DNA from: Enterococcus_E cecorum_C
GTDB taxonomy: Bacteria; Bacillota; Bacilli; Lactobacillales; Enterococcaceae
Reading direction: 5' to 3'
Length of the DNA: 29,852 nucleotides
Assembly (NCBI RefSeq): GCF_052119425.1
Contig: NZ_JBQKFH010000032.1
Span: 1-29,852, forward strand
Under the pieces are notes generated by a model that saw only the letters and a list, made by a program, of their open reading frames with translations, was not told where the DNA came from and did no database searches. The position numbers and the translations under genes are program-made. This document shows positions 16,303 through 24,243 of the stretch, in pieces (within the stretch, counting starts at the first letter, position 1; each line of letters starts with the position of its first letter).

Positions 16303-17088
16303 TTGATTATTAGAACAGATTCAGATGAAACAATTAAAGAGGATATAAATATGCTTCTTTATCAAAAGGAAATCGAAGTTATTACTACAGTCGAAAAAAC
16401 ATTTATAGATAATAATTTAGGTAAAAAAAATATTACTGATAGGCATTATGAAATAGTAGACAGCATTATAGATAATCATTTAAATGTGGAATTTATTAGT
16501 GAGGTATATTTATATCATCTTAGTAGACAACTTCAGGAACCTAATCATTTATATCCGCTCAACAGACTATTGGTTGAAGAAAATGAGATGACTAATTTTT
16601 TAAAGAAATATGATATTAAATTTTTAAAAGGCGAAGATAGTAAAATAGAATTGTATTATAAGAACGAGCACATTAACATCAAACATAATAAATATAACGG
16701 AGAATGGTACTACTTATTTAATAGATTAGAAAAGGATTTTTGTATAAATGGTTTTACTTTTTTGGAAGATATCCAAAATAATCAGAGTATGTACTACAAT
16801 AATTTGGAAAGATCTCCAGAAATAATTCGTGATCTTGAAAAGTTTTTTAATATTAAACTTCAAAATGAATATTATGAAAGGTCAAAATTTTATTGTTGTG
16901 TGATTAAAGTTCCGATAGAAGAAATAATTTTTGATGGATGTACAGAATTGAAATCAAAATCCGATAAAGCACGATATTTGATAAATCGAGCCATTATGCA
17001 TGTGTTAGGAATGAGTGATAATCCAATAATACGTCTAAGTGACAATAAAAGTGTTAAAGTAGATAGAATTATTTGTTATTCTAATTAA
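16303..17088 (+). CDS. Protein of unknown function, last gene of the Sau3AI-type operon
   Basis: A 261-residue protein without a domain that I can name. Visible blocks are VYLYHLSRQLQEPNHLYPL (about 67-85), LYYKNEHINIKHNKYNGEW, and a C-terminal IIRLSDNKSVKVDRIICYS. There are no membrane segments. AGGAG at 16291-16295 points to the TTG at 16303 as start; a further TTG at 16285 lies before that site and is less likely. It begins 45 bases after the PD-(D/E)XK-like gene on the same strand and is as AT-rich as the rest of the island. Context suggests a defence-linked role (effector, inhibitor or accessory factor). This is inference only. Confidence 0.5.
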   Translation: MIIRTDSDETIKEDINMLLYQKEIEVITTVEKTFIDNNLGKKNITDRHYEIVDSIIDNHLNVEFISEVYLYHLSRQLQEPNHLYPLNRLLVEENEMTNFLKKYDIKFLKGEDSKIELYYKNEHINIKHNKYNGEWYYLFNRLEKDFCINGFTFLEDIQNNQSMYYNNLERSPEIIRDLEKFFNIKLQNEYYERSKFYCCVIKVPIEEIIFDGCTELKSKSDKARYLINRAIMHVLGMSDNPIIRLSDNKSVKVDRIICYSN

Positions 17089-17125
17089 TATTTAGTTATA
17101 GTATTAATGTTGTGAGGTGAGCAAC

Positions 17126-17578
17126 ATGAAAATATCAGAGTTTTGGCAAGGATTTAAAAAGGAATATGCAATTGAGACAGACAGTTATGCGGCTTATGCA
17201 TTTGGGGTAGATGAAGATGAATTAGCACAGTTAGTATTATCAGGAAAAAAGACTGCAACCTCCTCGCTTTATTTGGCTTATGAGTTTGAAAATGAACCGT
17301 TACCTCAAGTTGGTGCGTACAATATGATTTTGGATAGTCAGGAACAGCCCGTTTGCATTACTCAGACCAAGCAGGTATACCTATATCCATTTAATGAAAT
17401 TACTGCTGAGTTTGCGAAAAAAGAAGGCGAAGGAGATTTGTCGCTTCACTATTGGCAAGTGGTGCATGAAGCATTTTTCCAATCTGTATGTCATGAAATG
17501 GGGATAAAATTTTCACCTGAGATGCTTGTTGTATGCGAAGAATTTGTATGTCTATATCCGAAAAGCTTTCCGCACTAA
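17126..17578 (+). CDS. ASCH domain protein (DUF984 type)
   Basis: A 150-residue protein matching the ASCH domain: EFWQGFKKEYAIETDSYAAYAFG at the N-terminus, the hallmark LVLSGKKTATSSLYLAYE near 35-53, then a beta-barrel region. ASCH domains are RNA-binding folds related to PUA; some members hydrolyse N4-acetylcytidine or act in RNA metabolism, but the role here is unknown. The start is ATG 17126 with GAGGTG at 17113-17118; an upstream in-frame GTG at 17117 overlaps that site. It is the first gene after the defence island and marks its likely right boundary. Confidence 0.8.
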   Translation: MKISEFWQGFKKEYAIETDSYAAYAFGVDEDELAQLVLSGKKTATSSLYLAYEFENEPLPQVGAYNMILDSQEQPVCITQTKQVYLYPFNEITAEFAKKEGEGDLSLHYWQVVHEAFFQSVCHEMGIKFSPEMLVVCEEFVCLYPKSFPH

Positions 17579-17598
17579 TTTCACATGGGCTAAATGTG

Positions 17599-17607
17599 TG
17601 TTATAAT
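17599..17607 (+). promoter_or_regulatory. Extended -10 promoter of the cardiolipin synthase gene
   Basis: TGT-TATAAT at 17599-17607, just after the ASCH stop codon; the -35 region is weak. Confidence 0.5.
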
Positions 17608-17637
17608 TTATTTAGAAAATTGAAGGAAGTGGTTAGG

Positions 17638-19200
17638 ATGAATGAGCAGACTACTTTGGAAAGCCGTCAGAAAACCAAAAATGGTGTGAAACGATTGATT
17701 TTCGTAGTGCTTTCCATTTTGCTCGAAGTGACGCTGATTGTTCTTTTATTTACTTCACTAAATGATTATGCCGAATGGTTGAACTTATTAACGCGTACAC
17801 TTGCAGCAATTTTAGTGCTCTATATTTATAGCGAAGACAAGACTGCGACGATGAAGATGCCGTGGATTATACTAATTATGTTATTCCCAATTGTCGGTGT
17901 GACGATTTATCTTTTAGTAGGTTTGAATAAAGGGACTAGAAAGATGCGCGCCCGATATCAGGCAATTGACGAGGTACTATTACCGCTATTACCTGATTCG
18001 TCTGATTTAATCGAAAAGTTAAAGCAAACACAGCCCAAAGCCGCGAGTATTTCTCATTATTTGCAGACTTATGCGAAATATCCACTCTATCAAAATACGG
18101 ATGTGACATATTATAACGAAGCGGTCAAAGGATTAGAAGCACAACTTGAAGCTTTAAAGCAAGCCAAACATTTTATTTTTATGGAATATCATGCGATTGA
18201 AGATAAAGAATCCTGGCAACGAATTGAGGAAATCTTAGTTGAAAAAGTCAATGAAGGGCTCGAAGTTCGCGTATTCTATGATGATATGGGTTCGATTGGC
18301 TTTATCAATACGGATTTTGTGCAAAAGATGGAAGGACTAGGAATTGCTTGTCGCGTGTTTAATCCGTTTATGCCTGGGCTAAATGTGTTTTTGAATAACC
18401 GTGATCATCGCAAAATTACGGTCATTGATGGCGAAGTTGGCTTTACTGGTGGCTATAATTTGGCCAATGAATATTTCAATGTAACGCACCCTTATGGCAT
18501 GTGGAAGGATACGGGAATTCGGCTGGAAGGTCCTGCTGTGCGTTCCTTAACGATTGCCTTTTTAGAAATGTGGAATGCCGTCAAAGAAACGGATAAACAC
18601 GATGAGAACTTTATGCGCTTTTTACCTGTGGATAGCTATGAAGCAAGTGAGACTGGCTATGTCCAACCTTATGCCTTTATTCCAATGTCTAGTGAACGTG
18701 TCGGAGAAGAAGTGTATATCAGTATGGCCAATAAGGCGGAAAAATATTGTTACTTTATGACGCCTTATTTGATATTAACGGATGAAATGGTGCATGCGAT
18801 TGCTCTTGCTGCAAAACGGGGCGTAGATGTGCGAATTATTACCCCAGGAATTCCGGATAAAAAGATGGTTTATGGGGTGACGCGTTCCTTCTATCCTGAT
18901 TTGGTTAAGCATGGGGTTCGTATTTATGAATGGACGCCAGGTTTCTGTCATGCGAAAATGAGTGTGGTTGATGATGTGATGGCAACTTGTGGGACGATTA
19001 ATTTAGATTATCGTAGTTTGTATCATCATTTTGAAAATGGCTGTTTTATGGTTGACACGCAGTCAGTGCTTGATATTAAAGCAGATTTCGACGCTACTTT
19101 TGAAGAATGTCGTGAAGTGACGCAAGAATATCAAAAGGGAAGTAAAGCTCATTTGTCATTGAAAGAATTATTCTTACGTTTATTTGCACAATTGTTATAA
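17638..19200 (+). CDS. cls: Cardiolipin synthase
   Basis: Membrane enzyme of 520 residues that joins two phosphatidylglycerol molecules into cardiolipin and glycerol. Two N-terminal hydrophobic helices (about 18-40 and 80-105, with PWIILIMLFPIVGVTIYLL) anchor it. Two phospholipase-D HKD motifs follow: HRKITVIDGEVGFTGG (His about 257) and HAKMSVVDDVMATCGT (His about 438). The PLDc-associated stretch GLEVRVFYDDMGS precedes the first. The start at 17638 (MNEQTTLES) follows a GAAGGAAG ribosome site and the extended -10 promoter; the longer frame would overlap the ASCH gene. A hairpin terminator follows the stop. Many Gram-positives carry two cls genes, so this may be one of a pair. The gene looks complete. 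Confidence 0.92.
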   Translation: MNEQTTLESRQKTKNGVKRLIFVVLSILLEVTLIVLLFTSLNDYAEWLNLLTRTLAAILVLYIYSEDKTATMKMPWIILIMLFPIVGVTIYLLVGLNKGTRKMRARYQAIDEVLLPLLPDSSDLIEKLKQTQPKAASISHYLQTYAKYPLYQNTDVTYYNEAVKGLEAQLEALKQAKHFIFMEYHAIEDKESWQRIEEILVEKVNEGLEVRVFYDDMGSIGFINTDFVQKMEGLGIACRVFNPFMPGLNVFLNNRDHRKITVIDGEVGFTGGYNLANEYFNVTHPYGMWKDTGIRLEGPAVRSLTIAFLEMWNAVKETDKHDENFMRFLPVDSYEASETGYVQPYAFIPMSSERVGEEVYISMANKAEKYCYFMTPYLILTDEMVHAIALAAKRGVDVRIITPGIPDKKMVYGVTRSFYPDLVKHGVRIYEWTPGFCHAKMSVVDDVMATCGTINLDYRSLYHHFENGCFMVDTQSVLDIKADFDATFEECREVTQEYQKGSKAHLSLKELFLRLFAQLL

Positions 19201-19208
19201 AATTTATC

Positions 19209-19248
19209 GAGTATCTTGTGAAAATTGCTTACAAGATGCTCTTTTTTT
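19209..19248 (+). terminator. Terminator of the cardiolipin synthase gene
   Basis: An 11-bp stem (19209-19219 with 19231-19241; one G-U pair) is followed by seven T residues. Confidence 0.85.
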
Positions 19249-19256
19249 GTTATAAT
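19228..19256 (+). promoter_or_regulatory. Promoter overlapping the preceding terminator
   Basis: CTTACA (19228-19233) lies inside the terminator hairpin; 17 bases later comes TATAAT (19251-19256) with TGT before it, an extended -10. It drives the two GNAT genes. Confidence 0.6.
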
Positions 19257-19283
19257 GTACGAAATGAAAAAGGAGTGGTGCGG

Positions 19284-20045
19284 ATGTTGAAAAAATGTAG
19301 TGAACAAGACCGGAAACGATTGACCAATTACCTTTATCAAAATCCCGTGTTGAATTTATTTATTATCGGTGACTTGTATAATTACGGTTTTGATTCGGAC
19401 ATTCAAGACTTATATATCGATGAAGATTATCAAGGTATTCATGGTTTGGTTTTACGTTATCGCAACAGTATTTTGGTGCAAAGCTATGAAGGTAGGATTT
19501 ATCCTGAATTTGTCGCAGAGTTAGTTGAACGTCACCAGATTACACATATTAATGGGGAAGCGAGTTTGGTGGCAAAATATGACTTTACTGCAAGAGAGAA
19601 TGTATTATGTTACTTCTCGCAATGCAAAGAACTAAAAAATGCACCTGAGATGACATTAGTTGAATCGTTTGGCCCTGAAGATGCGCAAGAAATTTCAGAG
19701 GTTTTTAAAAGTGTTTTTAAAAATTTTTCAGCGAAACCTGATGAAATCCAAGAAAGTCTAGCGAAAAAACTAGATCGTGTCTATGGTGTCAGAGTAGATG
19801 GGAAAATTGTTTCGATTGCTAGAAGTACAGCCGAATGTCCTGGTTTAGCAATGTTAGTCGGCGTTGCTTCGTTAGAGTCTTTTAGAAGTCTTGGATATGC
19901 GCGCCAAACGGTAGCCAAACTAACTGCAGATTTACTCGCTGAAGGAAAGGGACCTTGTCTCTTTTATGAAAATCCGGTTGCAGCGAGAATATATGAGAGT
20001 CTAGGGTATGAACGTGTTGGACAATGGCGAGTAGTGAGATTGTAG
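19284..20045 (+). CDS. GNAT-family N-acetyltransferase
   Basis: A 253-residue protein of the GNAT superfamily. The N-terminal half (NPVLNLFIIGDLYNYGFD) is typical of two-domain GNATs of Firmicutes, in which only the C-terminal half binds acetyl-CoA. That part contains VGVASLESFRSLGYARQTVAKL, with the R/Q-x-x-G-x-A turn. The C-terminus (PCLFYENPVAARIYESLGYE) is motif B. The substrate is unknown. The start is ATG 19284 with AGGAG eight bases upstream; an earlier in-frame start would fall in the terminator. The next GNAT gene begins eight bases after its stop codon. Confidence 0.85.
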   Translation: MLKKCSEQDRKRLTNYLYQNPVLNLFIIGDLYNYGFDSDIQDLYIDEDYQGIHGLVLRYRNSILVQSYEGRIYPEFVAELVERHQITHINGEASLVAKYDFTARENVLCYFSQCKELKNAPEMTLVESFGPEDAQEISEVFKSVFKNFSAKPDEIQESLAKKLDRVYGVRVDGKIVSIARSTAECPGLAMLVGVASLESFRSLGYARQTVAKLTADLLAEGKGPCLFYENPVAARIYESLGYERVGQWRVVRL

Positions 20046-20053
20046 GTGAGCGT

Positions 20054-20560
20054 ATGTCTATCGTTTTTGCAAATGAAGAGGATATTCCTAAAATTTATGA
20101 TTATTTAAATACGATATCTACACAGACGCAGTATCTAACCTTTGATTCAGATGGGTTAAAAGTTAGTTTAGATGCCTTTTCTAAAGTACTTCTTTCTCAG
20201 TTATCCAATCCGAATATTAAATATTTTTGTTATAAAGTTAATGGAAATATTGTTGGTATTGCCAATTATCGGGTGGATTCTAGAAATAAGATGTCGCATC
20301 GTGCCAAAATAGGAATAAGTGTATTAGCTGATTATCAAAACAAAGGTATTGGTAAACAACTACTTGCTTCAATGATTGAGTATCTAGAGCAACAAAAACA
20401 AATTGAATTAGTAGAATTAGAAGTTGCCTGTGAAAATAAGGCAGCTATTCATTTATATGAAAAATTTGGATTTAAGAAAATTGGAAAGCTACCTAAATTT
20501 TTTAAACTAGGTAATGAGTATATGGACTTTATCATGATGCAATTAGCACTTAATCGTTAA
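20054..20560 (+). CDS. GNAT-family N-acetyltransferase
   Basis: A 168-residue single-domain GNAT enzyme. Motif A reads IGISVLADYQNKGIGKQLLASM (about 86-107; Q-N-K-G-I-G turn binding acetyl-CoA pyrophosphate), and motif B is NKAAIHLYEKFGFKKIG. The group includes ribosomal-protein and small-molecule acetylases; the substrate cannot be named. The start is ATG 20054 with AGGTGAG at 20044-20050, which lies across the stop codon of the previous GNAT gene, so the two are co-expressed. It is not a recent copy of its neighbour; the two differ in length and domain layout. Confidence 0.85.
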   Translation: MSIVFANEEDIPKIYDYLNTISTQTQYLTFDSDGLKVSLDAFSKVLLSQLSNPNIKYFCYKVNGNIVGIANYRVDSRNKMSHRAKIGISVLADYQNKGIGKQLLASMIEYLEQQKQIELVELEVACENKAAIHLYEKFGFKKIGKLPKFFKLGNEYMDFIMMQLALNR

Positions 20561-20629
20561 CAAACTTTACGTGATACATCTTAAATACGAACAATAAATA
20601 GAAAATGACACTATACTATTGTTGTTTTG

Positions 20630-20658
20630 TTGATTTGTACGAAAGAAAAACCTATAAT
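20630..20658 (+). promoter_or_regulatory. Sigma-A promoter of the sugar kinase/HIT genes
   Basis: TTGATT (20630-20635), 17-base spacer, TATAAT (20653-20658), about 30 bases before the PfkB start. Confidence 0.65.
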
Positions 20659-20690
20659 TTTTGTAGAATATACGAAAATGAGGGTTGGTA

Positions 20691-21584
20691 ATGAGCAAAT
20701 GCTTAGTGATTGGTTCTTCAGTTTGTGATTGTTTAATTTATACGGATGTGTTACCTAGACGTGAAGGGGATGCACATATTAGTAACCAAAAAATGCAAAT
20801 TGGTGGTTGTGCATTAAATGTAGCCGCAACTCTAAAGGGATTAGGTGCGGATTTTGATTTTTTATCTCCCGTTGGCCAAGGAATGTATGGTGATTTTGTT
20901 GCCAGTGAGTTGGCTAAATTACAATTACCTATATTTCGTGTTGAGGGTGAAAATGGGTGTTGCTATTGTTTTATCGAAGCAGATGGTGAACGAACTTTTC
21001 TTTCTTATCATGGCGTTGAATATAGCTTCCAAAGATCTTGGTTAGAAAACTTTGACTTAAATGATTATGCCTATCTCTATCTTTGCGGATTAGAAGTGGA
21101 GGAAGAAACTGGCGAAGAATTAGTTGATGCACTCGCTGATTTTAAAGGTACAATTGTTTTTTGTCCTGGACCAAGAGTTTGTGAAATCCCCTCAGAACGA
21201 ATTGCACAATTGTTATCTTATCAACCATTGCTACACTTAAATGAACAAGAAGTCTATTTGATGAGCGGTCAACAGGAATTATCCGCTGCGATTGAATATC
21301 TGTATGCCCAAACGAATGCACCAGTCGTTGTTACATTAGGCTCTAAAGGTGTGCTTGCCTATGATGGTGAATGGGCAGAATGTCTTTCTGAAAAAGTTGA
21401 GGTCAAAGATACTGTCGGGGCTGGGGATAGTCATGTAGCGGGGATGCTAGCTGGATTATTAGCAGATCATAATCTCAGTGAGAGTCTACAATTAGCCAAT
21501 CGAGTTGCTGGGGAAGTCGTACAAGTCTCAGGCGCATTATTGCCAAAAGAAAAATATCTGGAATTGCGGCTAAACGAAACATAA
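20691..21584 (+). CDS. PfkB/ribokinase-family sugar or nucleoside kinase
   Basis: Predicted ATP-dependent kinase of 297 residues. The PfkB N-terminal signature is GGCALNVAATLKGLGA (about 37-52), and the catalytic C-terminal signature is DTVGAGDSHVAGML (about 238-251; the aspartate of GAGD is the general base). The strand LVIGSSVCDCLIYTDVLP at the N-terminus is typical. Relatives phosphorylate ribose, fructose, adenosine, pseudouridine or similar substrates; the substrate cannot be told here. The start at ATG 20691 has GAGGG upstream; the TTG at 20685 is less likely. The following two genes are close enough to share the transcript. Confidence 0.85.
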   Translation: MSKCLVIGSSVCDCLIYTDVLPRREGDAHISNQKMQIGGCALNVAATLKGLGADFDFLSPVGQGMYGDFVASELAKLQLPIFRVEGENGCCYCFIEADGERTFLSYHGVEYSFQRSWLENFDLNDYAYLYLCGLEVEEETGEELVDALADFKGTIVFCPGPRVCEIPSERIAQLLSYQPLLHLNEQEVYLMSGQQELSAAIEYLYAQTNAPVVVTLGSKGVLAYDGEWAECLSEKVEVKDTVGAGDSHVAGMLAGLLADHNLSESLQLANRVAGEVVQVSGALLPKEKYLELRLNET

Positions 21585-21610
21585 ATAGCTGAAATATGGA
21601 GATTTATATA

Positions 21611-22075
21611 ATGAGAAAAATGGATTATCTTGTTTACCTAATTAATATTGTAAGTAATCATTATTTTGCTGATGATTTAAAAAAAGGATATAGAACACTA
21701 AATGATAGTGGGCTACTTGCCTTTAACGATGAATTCTATGATGTACAACATACTTTGAGTAAGGAAGTACTACTAAAAGAAGTTGGTGAAATCATTCTTC
21801 AAAGTGATATTTGTCAGAATGATTACTTGAGAGACAACGTTGCCTTGGTTCGTTTAACAATTGGTGAAATTATGCGTCGTTTAAATATTAGTTATATGGA
21901 TGCCATGGATTTATTCTATCAATCCATTACAGCTGAATTATTATCTGATGAAGATACTGGCTATTTTACTTATTCTCATCTTGATTTAGCTAAGTTAGTA
22001 ATAGAAGAACAAAAAGTGAATAGCAGAGAAGAAAAAATTGATATACATGTTGAAGGAAAAGTATTATGTGTTTAA
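21611..22075 (+). CDS. Unknown protein, possibly two DUF3791-like halves
   Basis: A 154-residue acidic protein. The first half contains GYRTLNDSGLLAFNDEFYDVQ followed by HTLSKEVLLKEVGEII, and the second contains RRLNISYMDAMDLFYQS and DEDTGYFTYSHL. From memory, both halves resemble small domains found with DUF3791/DUF3990 toxin-antitoxin pairs, but I cannot confirm this, and no DUF3990-like gene is nearby. GGAG (21598-21601) is nine bases before the ATG at 21611. Its end overlaps the HIT gene start by ten bases, so the two are coupled. No membrane helices. Confidence 0.5.
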   Translation: MRKMDYLVYLINIVSNHYFADDLKKGYRTLNDSGLLAFNDEFYDVQHTLSKEVLLKEVGEIILQSDICQNDYLRDNVALVRLTIGEIMRRLNISYMDAMDLFYQSITAELLSDEDTGYFTYSHLDLAKLVIEEQKVNSREEKIDIHVEGKVLCV

Positions 22076-22542
22076 TTTGTGAGAGAATCAGAGAAATTAC
22101 TGAAAACAAGAATCCGTATTTTGTAAAAGAAATGACCACAGGATATGTAGTGATTGGGGATCATCAATATTTTGAAGGTTATACACTATTTTTGTGTAAG
22201 CGACACGTCAACGAATTACATGAATTACCACACGAATATAAATTGAAATTTTTAGATGAAATGAGTTTGGTTTCCCAGGCGGTCTCACAAGCGTTCCAAG
22301 CTGATAAAATGAATATTGAGTTATTAGGTAATGGTGAAAGTCATGTTCATTGGCATCTCTTTCCACGCAAAAATGCCGATTTAGGTAAATATGGGCATAA
22401 TGGGAAAGGGCCTGTTTGGTGGTTACCTTTTGATGAAATGTATGATGAAAATGTAAGACCTGGTAACGAAAAATTACAAGAATTGAAAGTAAAATTAATT
22501 GATGAGATTAATAAAATTGGCTCTGTCACAACAAATGGTTAA
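22066..22542 (+). CDS. HIT-family hydrolase with a C-terminus rewritten by the transposon
   Basis: Predicted histidine-triad nucleotide-binding hydrolase. The catalytic motif is HVHWHLF (H93, H95, H97). The N-terminal CLIC pair and the downstream FLCKRHVNELHEL are typical of this group, which cleaves nucleotide phosphoramidates or dinucleotides. The frame is intact through I151; after that it enters the left end of the lnu(C) element and gains GSVTTNG before a stop. Removing the element and one target copy restores ATT-AGT-TGA, giving a 152-residue protein ending in IS. The present product is 158 residues and probably still active, since the triad is far from the change. Its natural terminator is now 1.7 kb away, at 24264. 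Confidence 0.85.
   Translation: MCLICERIREITENKNPYFVKEMTTGYVVIGDHQYFEGYTLFLCKRHVNELHELPHEYKLKFLDEMSLVSQAVSQAFQADKMNIELLGNGESHVHWHLFPRKNADLGKYGHNGKGPVWWLPFDEMYDENVRPGNEKLQELKVKLIDEINKIGSVTTNG
22511..22518. repeat. 8-bp target-site duplication, left copy
   Basis: ATAAAATT directly before the left inverted repeat; the identical copy is at 24244-24251. An 8-bp duplication is the norm for IS1595-family transposition, and perfect identity suggests a recent event. Confidence 0.9.
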
Positions 22543-22606
22543 TTTTTGACGAGAAATAGCGTATAATAATAGTAAGAAACAGTACCACCGAAGGAGGTAA
22601 TTGGAT

Positions 22607-23644
22607 ATGCCTACTATCAAAGACGCATTAGATATTATCGGTAAGTTGACTGTCGCAGAGCAGGAAAGCCTTAAAACAATGCTTTTAAGTCCTGCCTTTG
22701 TAAAGTCTTTGAATATTGAAGATTTCGTAGCAAAGGAACGCTTTGCAAATGGTCGTGTATGCCCTCTTTGTGGCTGTATCCATGTGGTTCGCAATGGTCA
22801 TCGTAAAGATGGCACACAGCGATATGTATGTAAGGATTGTGGCAAGTCCTTCGTGATTGCTACGAACTCCATTGTGTCTGGTACAAGAAAAGACTTGTCC
22901 GTGTGGGAGCAGTACATTGATTGTATGATGAATGGCTTATCCATTCGTAAGACTGCTGTTGCTTGTGGGATTCACAGAAACACCGCATTCCTTTGGAGAC
23001 ACAAGATTTTGGATGCACTTCAGAATATGGCAGACGATGTTACCCTTGACGGCATTATTGAGGCTGACGAAACTTTTTTCGCCATCTCGTACAAGGGCAA
23101 TCATAGCAAGAGTAAGACATTTGCTATGCCACGCAAGGCTCATAAGCGTGGTCATTCTACACATATCAGAGGCTTGTCCCAAGAAAAGGTATGTGTTCCT
23201 TGTGCGGTTAATAGGAATGGCTTGTCTATCTCCAAGATTACGAATACTGGTAGAGTTTCTACAAGAGATTTACATCATATTTATGATGGTAGGATTAAGA
23301 CCAATTCCACTCTTGTTACGGACAAGATGAACTCCTATGTGAGATTTACAAATGCCAATGGCATTGACCTTGTGCAGTTAAAGACTGGCAAAGCCAAGAA
23401 AGGCATTTATAATATCCAACATATCAATAGCTACCATAGCCAGCTAAAGAGGTTTATGCGTGGCTTTAACGGTGTTTCTACCAAGTATCTGAACAACTAT
23501 CTTGTGTGGAATAACCTTGTAAATTACGCCAAAGAAAGCGACATGGAGAAAAGGAACATCTTCTTAACTTTTGTTTTGGCAACATTGAAAACTGCTAAAT
23601 GCAGAGATTTATCAAACAGACCAGCAGTTCCTCTGGTCGCCTAA
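22607..23644 (+). CDS. IS1595-family transposase (ISSag10-like)
   Basis: Transposase of 345 residues that moves the surrounding element. An N-terminal zinc ribbon is formed by CPLC (52-55) and CKDC (75-78). A helix-turn-helix follows (SIRKTAVACGIHRNTAFLW), then the DDE-type catalytic domain of PF12762 starting at DGIIEADETFF (first aspartate near 154) and continuing to NSYHSQLKRFMRGFNGVSTK. The start at ATG 22607 has AAGGAGG at 22591-22597. The frame is complete, with no stops. Codon use and GC content differ visibly from the flanking AT-rich genes. The lnu(C) start lies 23 bases after its stop codon, so the resistance gene may be read on the same transcript. Confidence 0.93.
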   Translation: MPTIKDALDIIGKLTVAEQESLKTMLLSPAFVKSLNIEDFVAKERFANGRVCPLCGCIHVVRNGHRKDGTQRYVCKDCGKSFVIATNSIVSGTRKDLSVWEQYIDCMMNGLSIRKTAVACGIHRNTAFLWRHKILDALQNMADDVTLDGIIEADETFFAISYKGNHSKSKTFAMPRKAHKRGHSTHIRGLSQEKVCVPCAVNRNGLSISKITNTGRVSTRDLHHIYDGRIKTNSTLVTDKMNSYVRFTNANGIDLVQLKTGKAKKGIYNIQHINSYHSQLKRFMRGFNGVSTKYLNNYLVWNNLVNYAKESDMEKRNIFLTFVLATLKTAKCRDLSNRPAVPLVA

Positions 23645-23667
23645 TTAGAATTTGTGGAGATGATAAG

Positions 23668-24162
23668 ATGGTCAATATAACAGATGTAAAACAGATTCTT
23701 CAATTTGCAATAGATGCGGAGATTAAAGTCTTTCTTGATGGTGGCTGGGGTGTAGATGCTCTTCTTGGATATCAGTCAAGAGCCCATAATGATATTGACA
23801 TTTTTGTAGAAAAGAACGATTATCAGAACTTTATAGAAATAATGAAAGCTAATGGCTTTTATGAGATTAAGATGGAATATACAACATTGAACCATACTGT
23901 ATGGGAAGATTTGAAAAACAGAATTATTGATTTGCATTGTTTTGAATATACGGACGAAGGTGAAATTCTTTATGATGGGGATTGTTTTCCGGTAGAAACT
24001 TTTTCGGGTAAAGGAAGAATTGAGGAAATAGAGGTTTCCTGTATTGAACCATATAGTCAAGTAATGTTCCATCTGGGATACGAGTTTGATGAAAATGATG
24101 CACATGATGTGAAGTTATTGTGTGAGACATTTCATATCGAAATTCCAAATGAGTATAGATAA
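23668..24162 (+). CDS. lnu(C): Lincosamide nucleotidyltransferase Lnu(C)
   Basis: A 164-residue enzyme, the length known for Lnu(C), that inactivates lincomycin and related drugs by adding a nucleotide to a hydroxyl group. The nucleotidyltransferase-fold signature is DGGWGVDALLG (24-34) followed by AHNDIDIF, with the metal-binding aspartates D42 and D44. The sequence agrees with what I recall of Lnu(C) along its whole length. ATG 23668 is preceded by GGAG at 23656-23659. It is the passenger of the ISSag10-like element, as in MTnSag1. No disruption is seen, so resistance to lincomycin is expected; macrolides and streptogramins B are not substrates of this family. Confidence 0.93.
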   Translation: MVNITDVKQILQFAIDAEIKVFLDGGWGVDALLGYQSRAHNDIDIFVEKNDYQNFIEIMKANGFYEIKMEYTTLNHTVWEDLKNRIIDLHCFEYTDEGEILYDGDCFPVETFSGKGRIEEIEVSCIEPYSQVMFHLGYEFDENDAHDVKLLCETFHIEIPNEYR

Positions 24163-24179
24163 CTGCAAATAACAGTTTG

Positions 24180-24203
24180 TAGGGGAGTTCTGATACTCCC
24201 CTA
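24180..24203. other. Hairpin between lnu(C) and the right inverted repeat
   Basis: A 9-bp perfect stem (24180-24188 with 24195-24203) around a six-base loop. There is no U-tract, so it is either a weak terminator for lnu(C) or a structural site of the mobile element. Confidence 0.5.
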
Positions 24204-24243
24204 TAAAAATGGCTATTTATCAACTGTTTGTTGTGACATAGCC

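Larger units (their letters stand above)
22519..24243 (+). mobile_element. IS1595-family (ISSag10/MTnSag1-like) unit carrying lnu(C)
   Basis: The element has terminal inverted repeats at 22519-22540 and 24222-24243 (19 of 22 positions match; both begin GGCT and share TGTCACAACAAA), an 8-bp direct repeat outside each end, a transposase gene and one passenger gene. This is the organisation of MTnSag1 from Streptococcus agalactiae, a lnu(C) transposon reported to be mobilised by Tn916-type elements in trans. Whether the transfer-origin function is retained here cannot be told from the sequence alone. The element sits in the last codons of the HIT gene, in the same orientation. Confidence 0.93.

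Noticed and set aside
22546..22567. TTGACG and TATAAT near the transposase gene
   Set aside because: The boxes are only ten bases apart, too close for a sigma-A promoter; the 15-base alternative uses a poor -10 box.
22932..23330. A 132-codon open frame inside the transposase gene
   Set aside because: It lies in another frame of a gene with clear zinc ribbon and DDE domain, has no ribosome site and no recognisable domain.
23668..24162. AbiEii-like toxin or antitoxin nucleotidyltransferase
   Set aside because: Length, full-length similarity to Lnu(C) and linkage with the ISSag10-like transposase point to lincosamide resistance.
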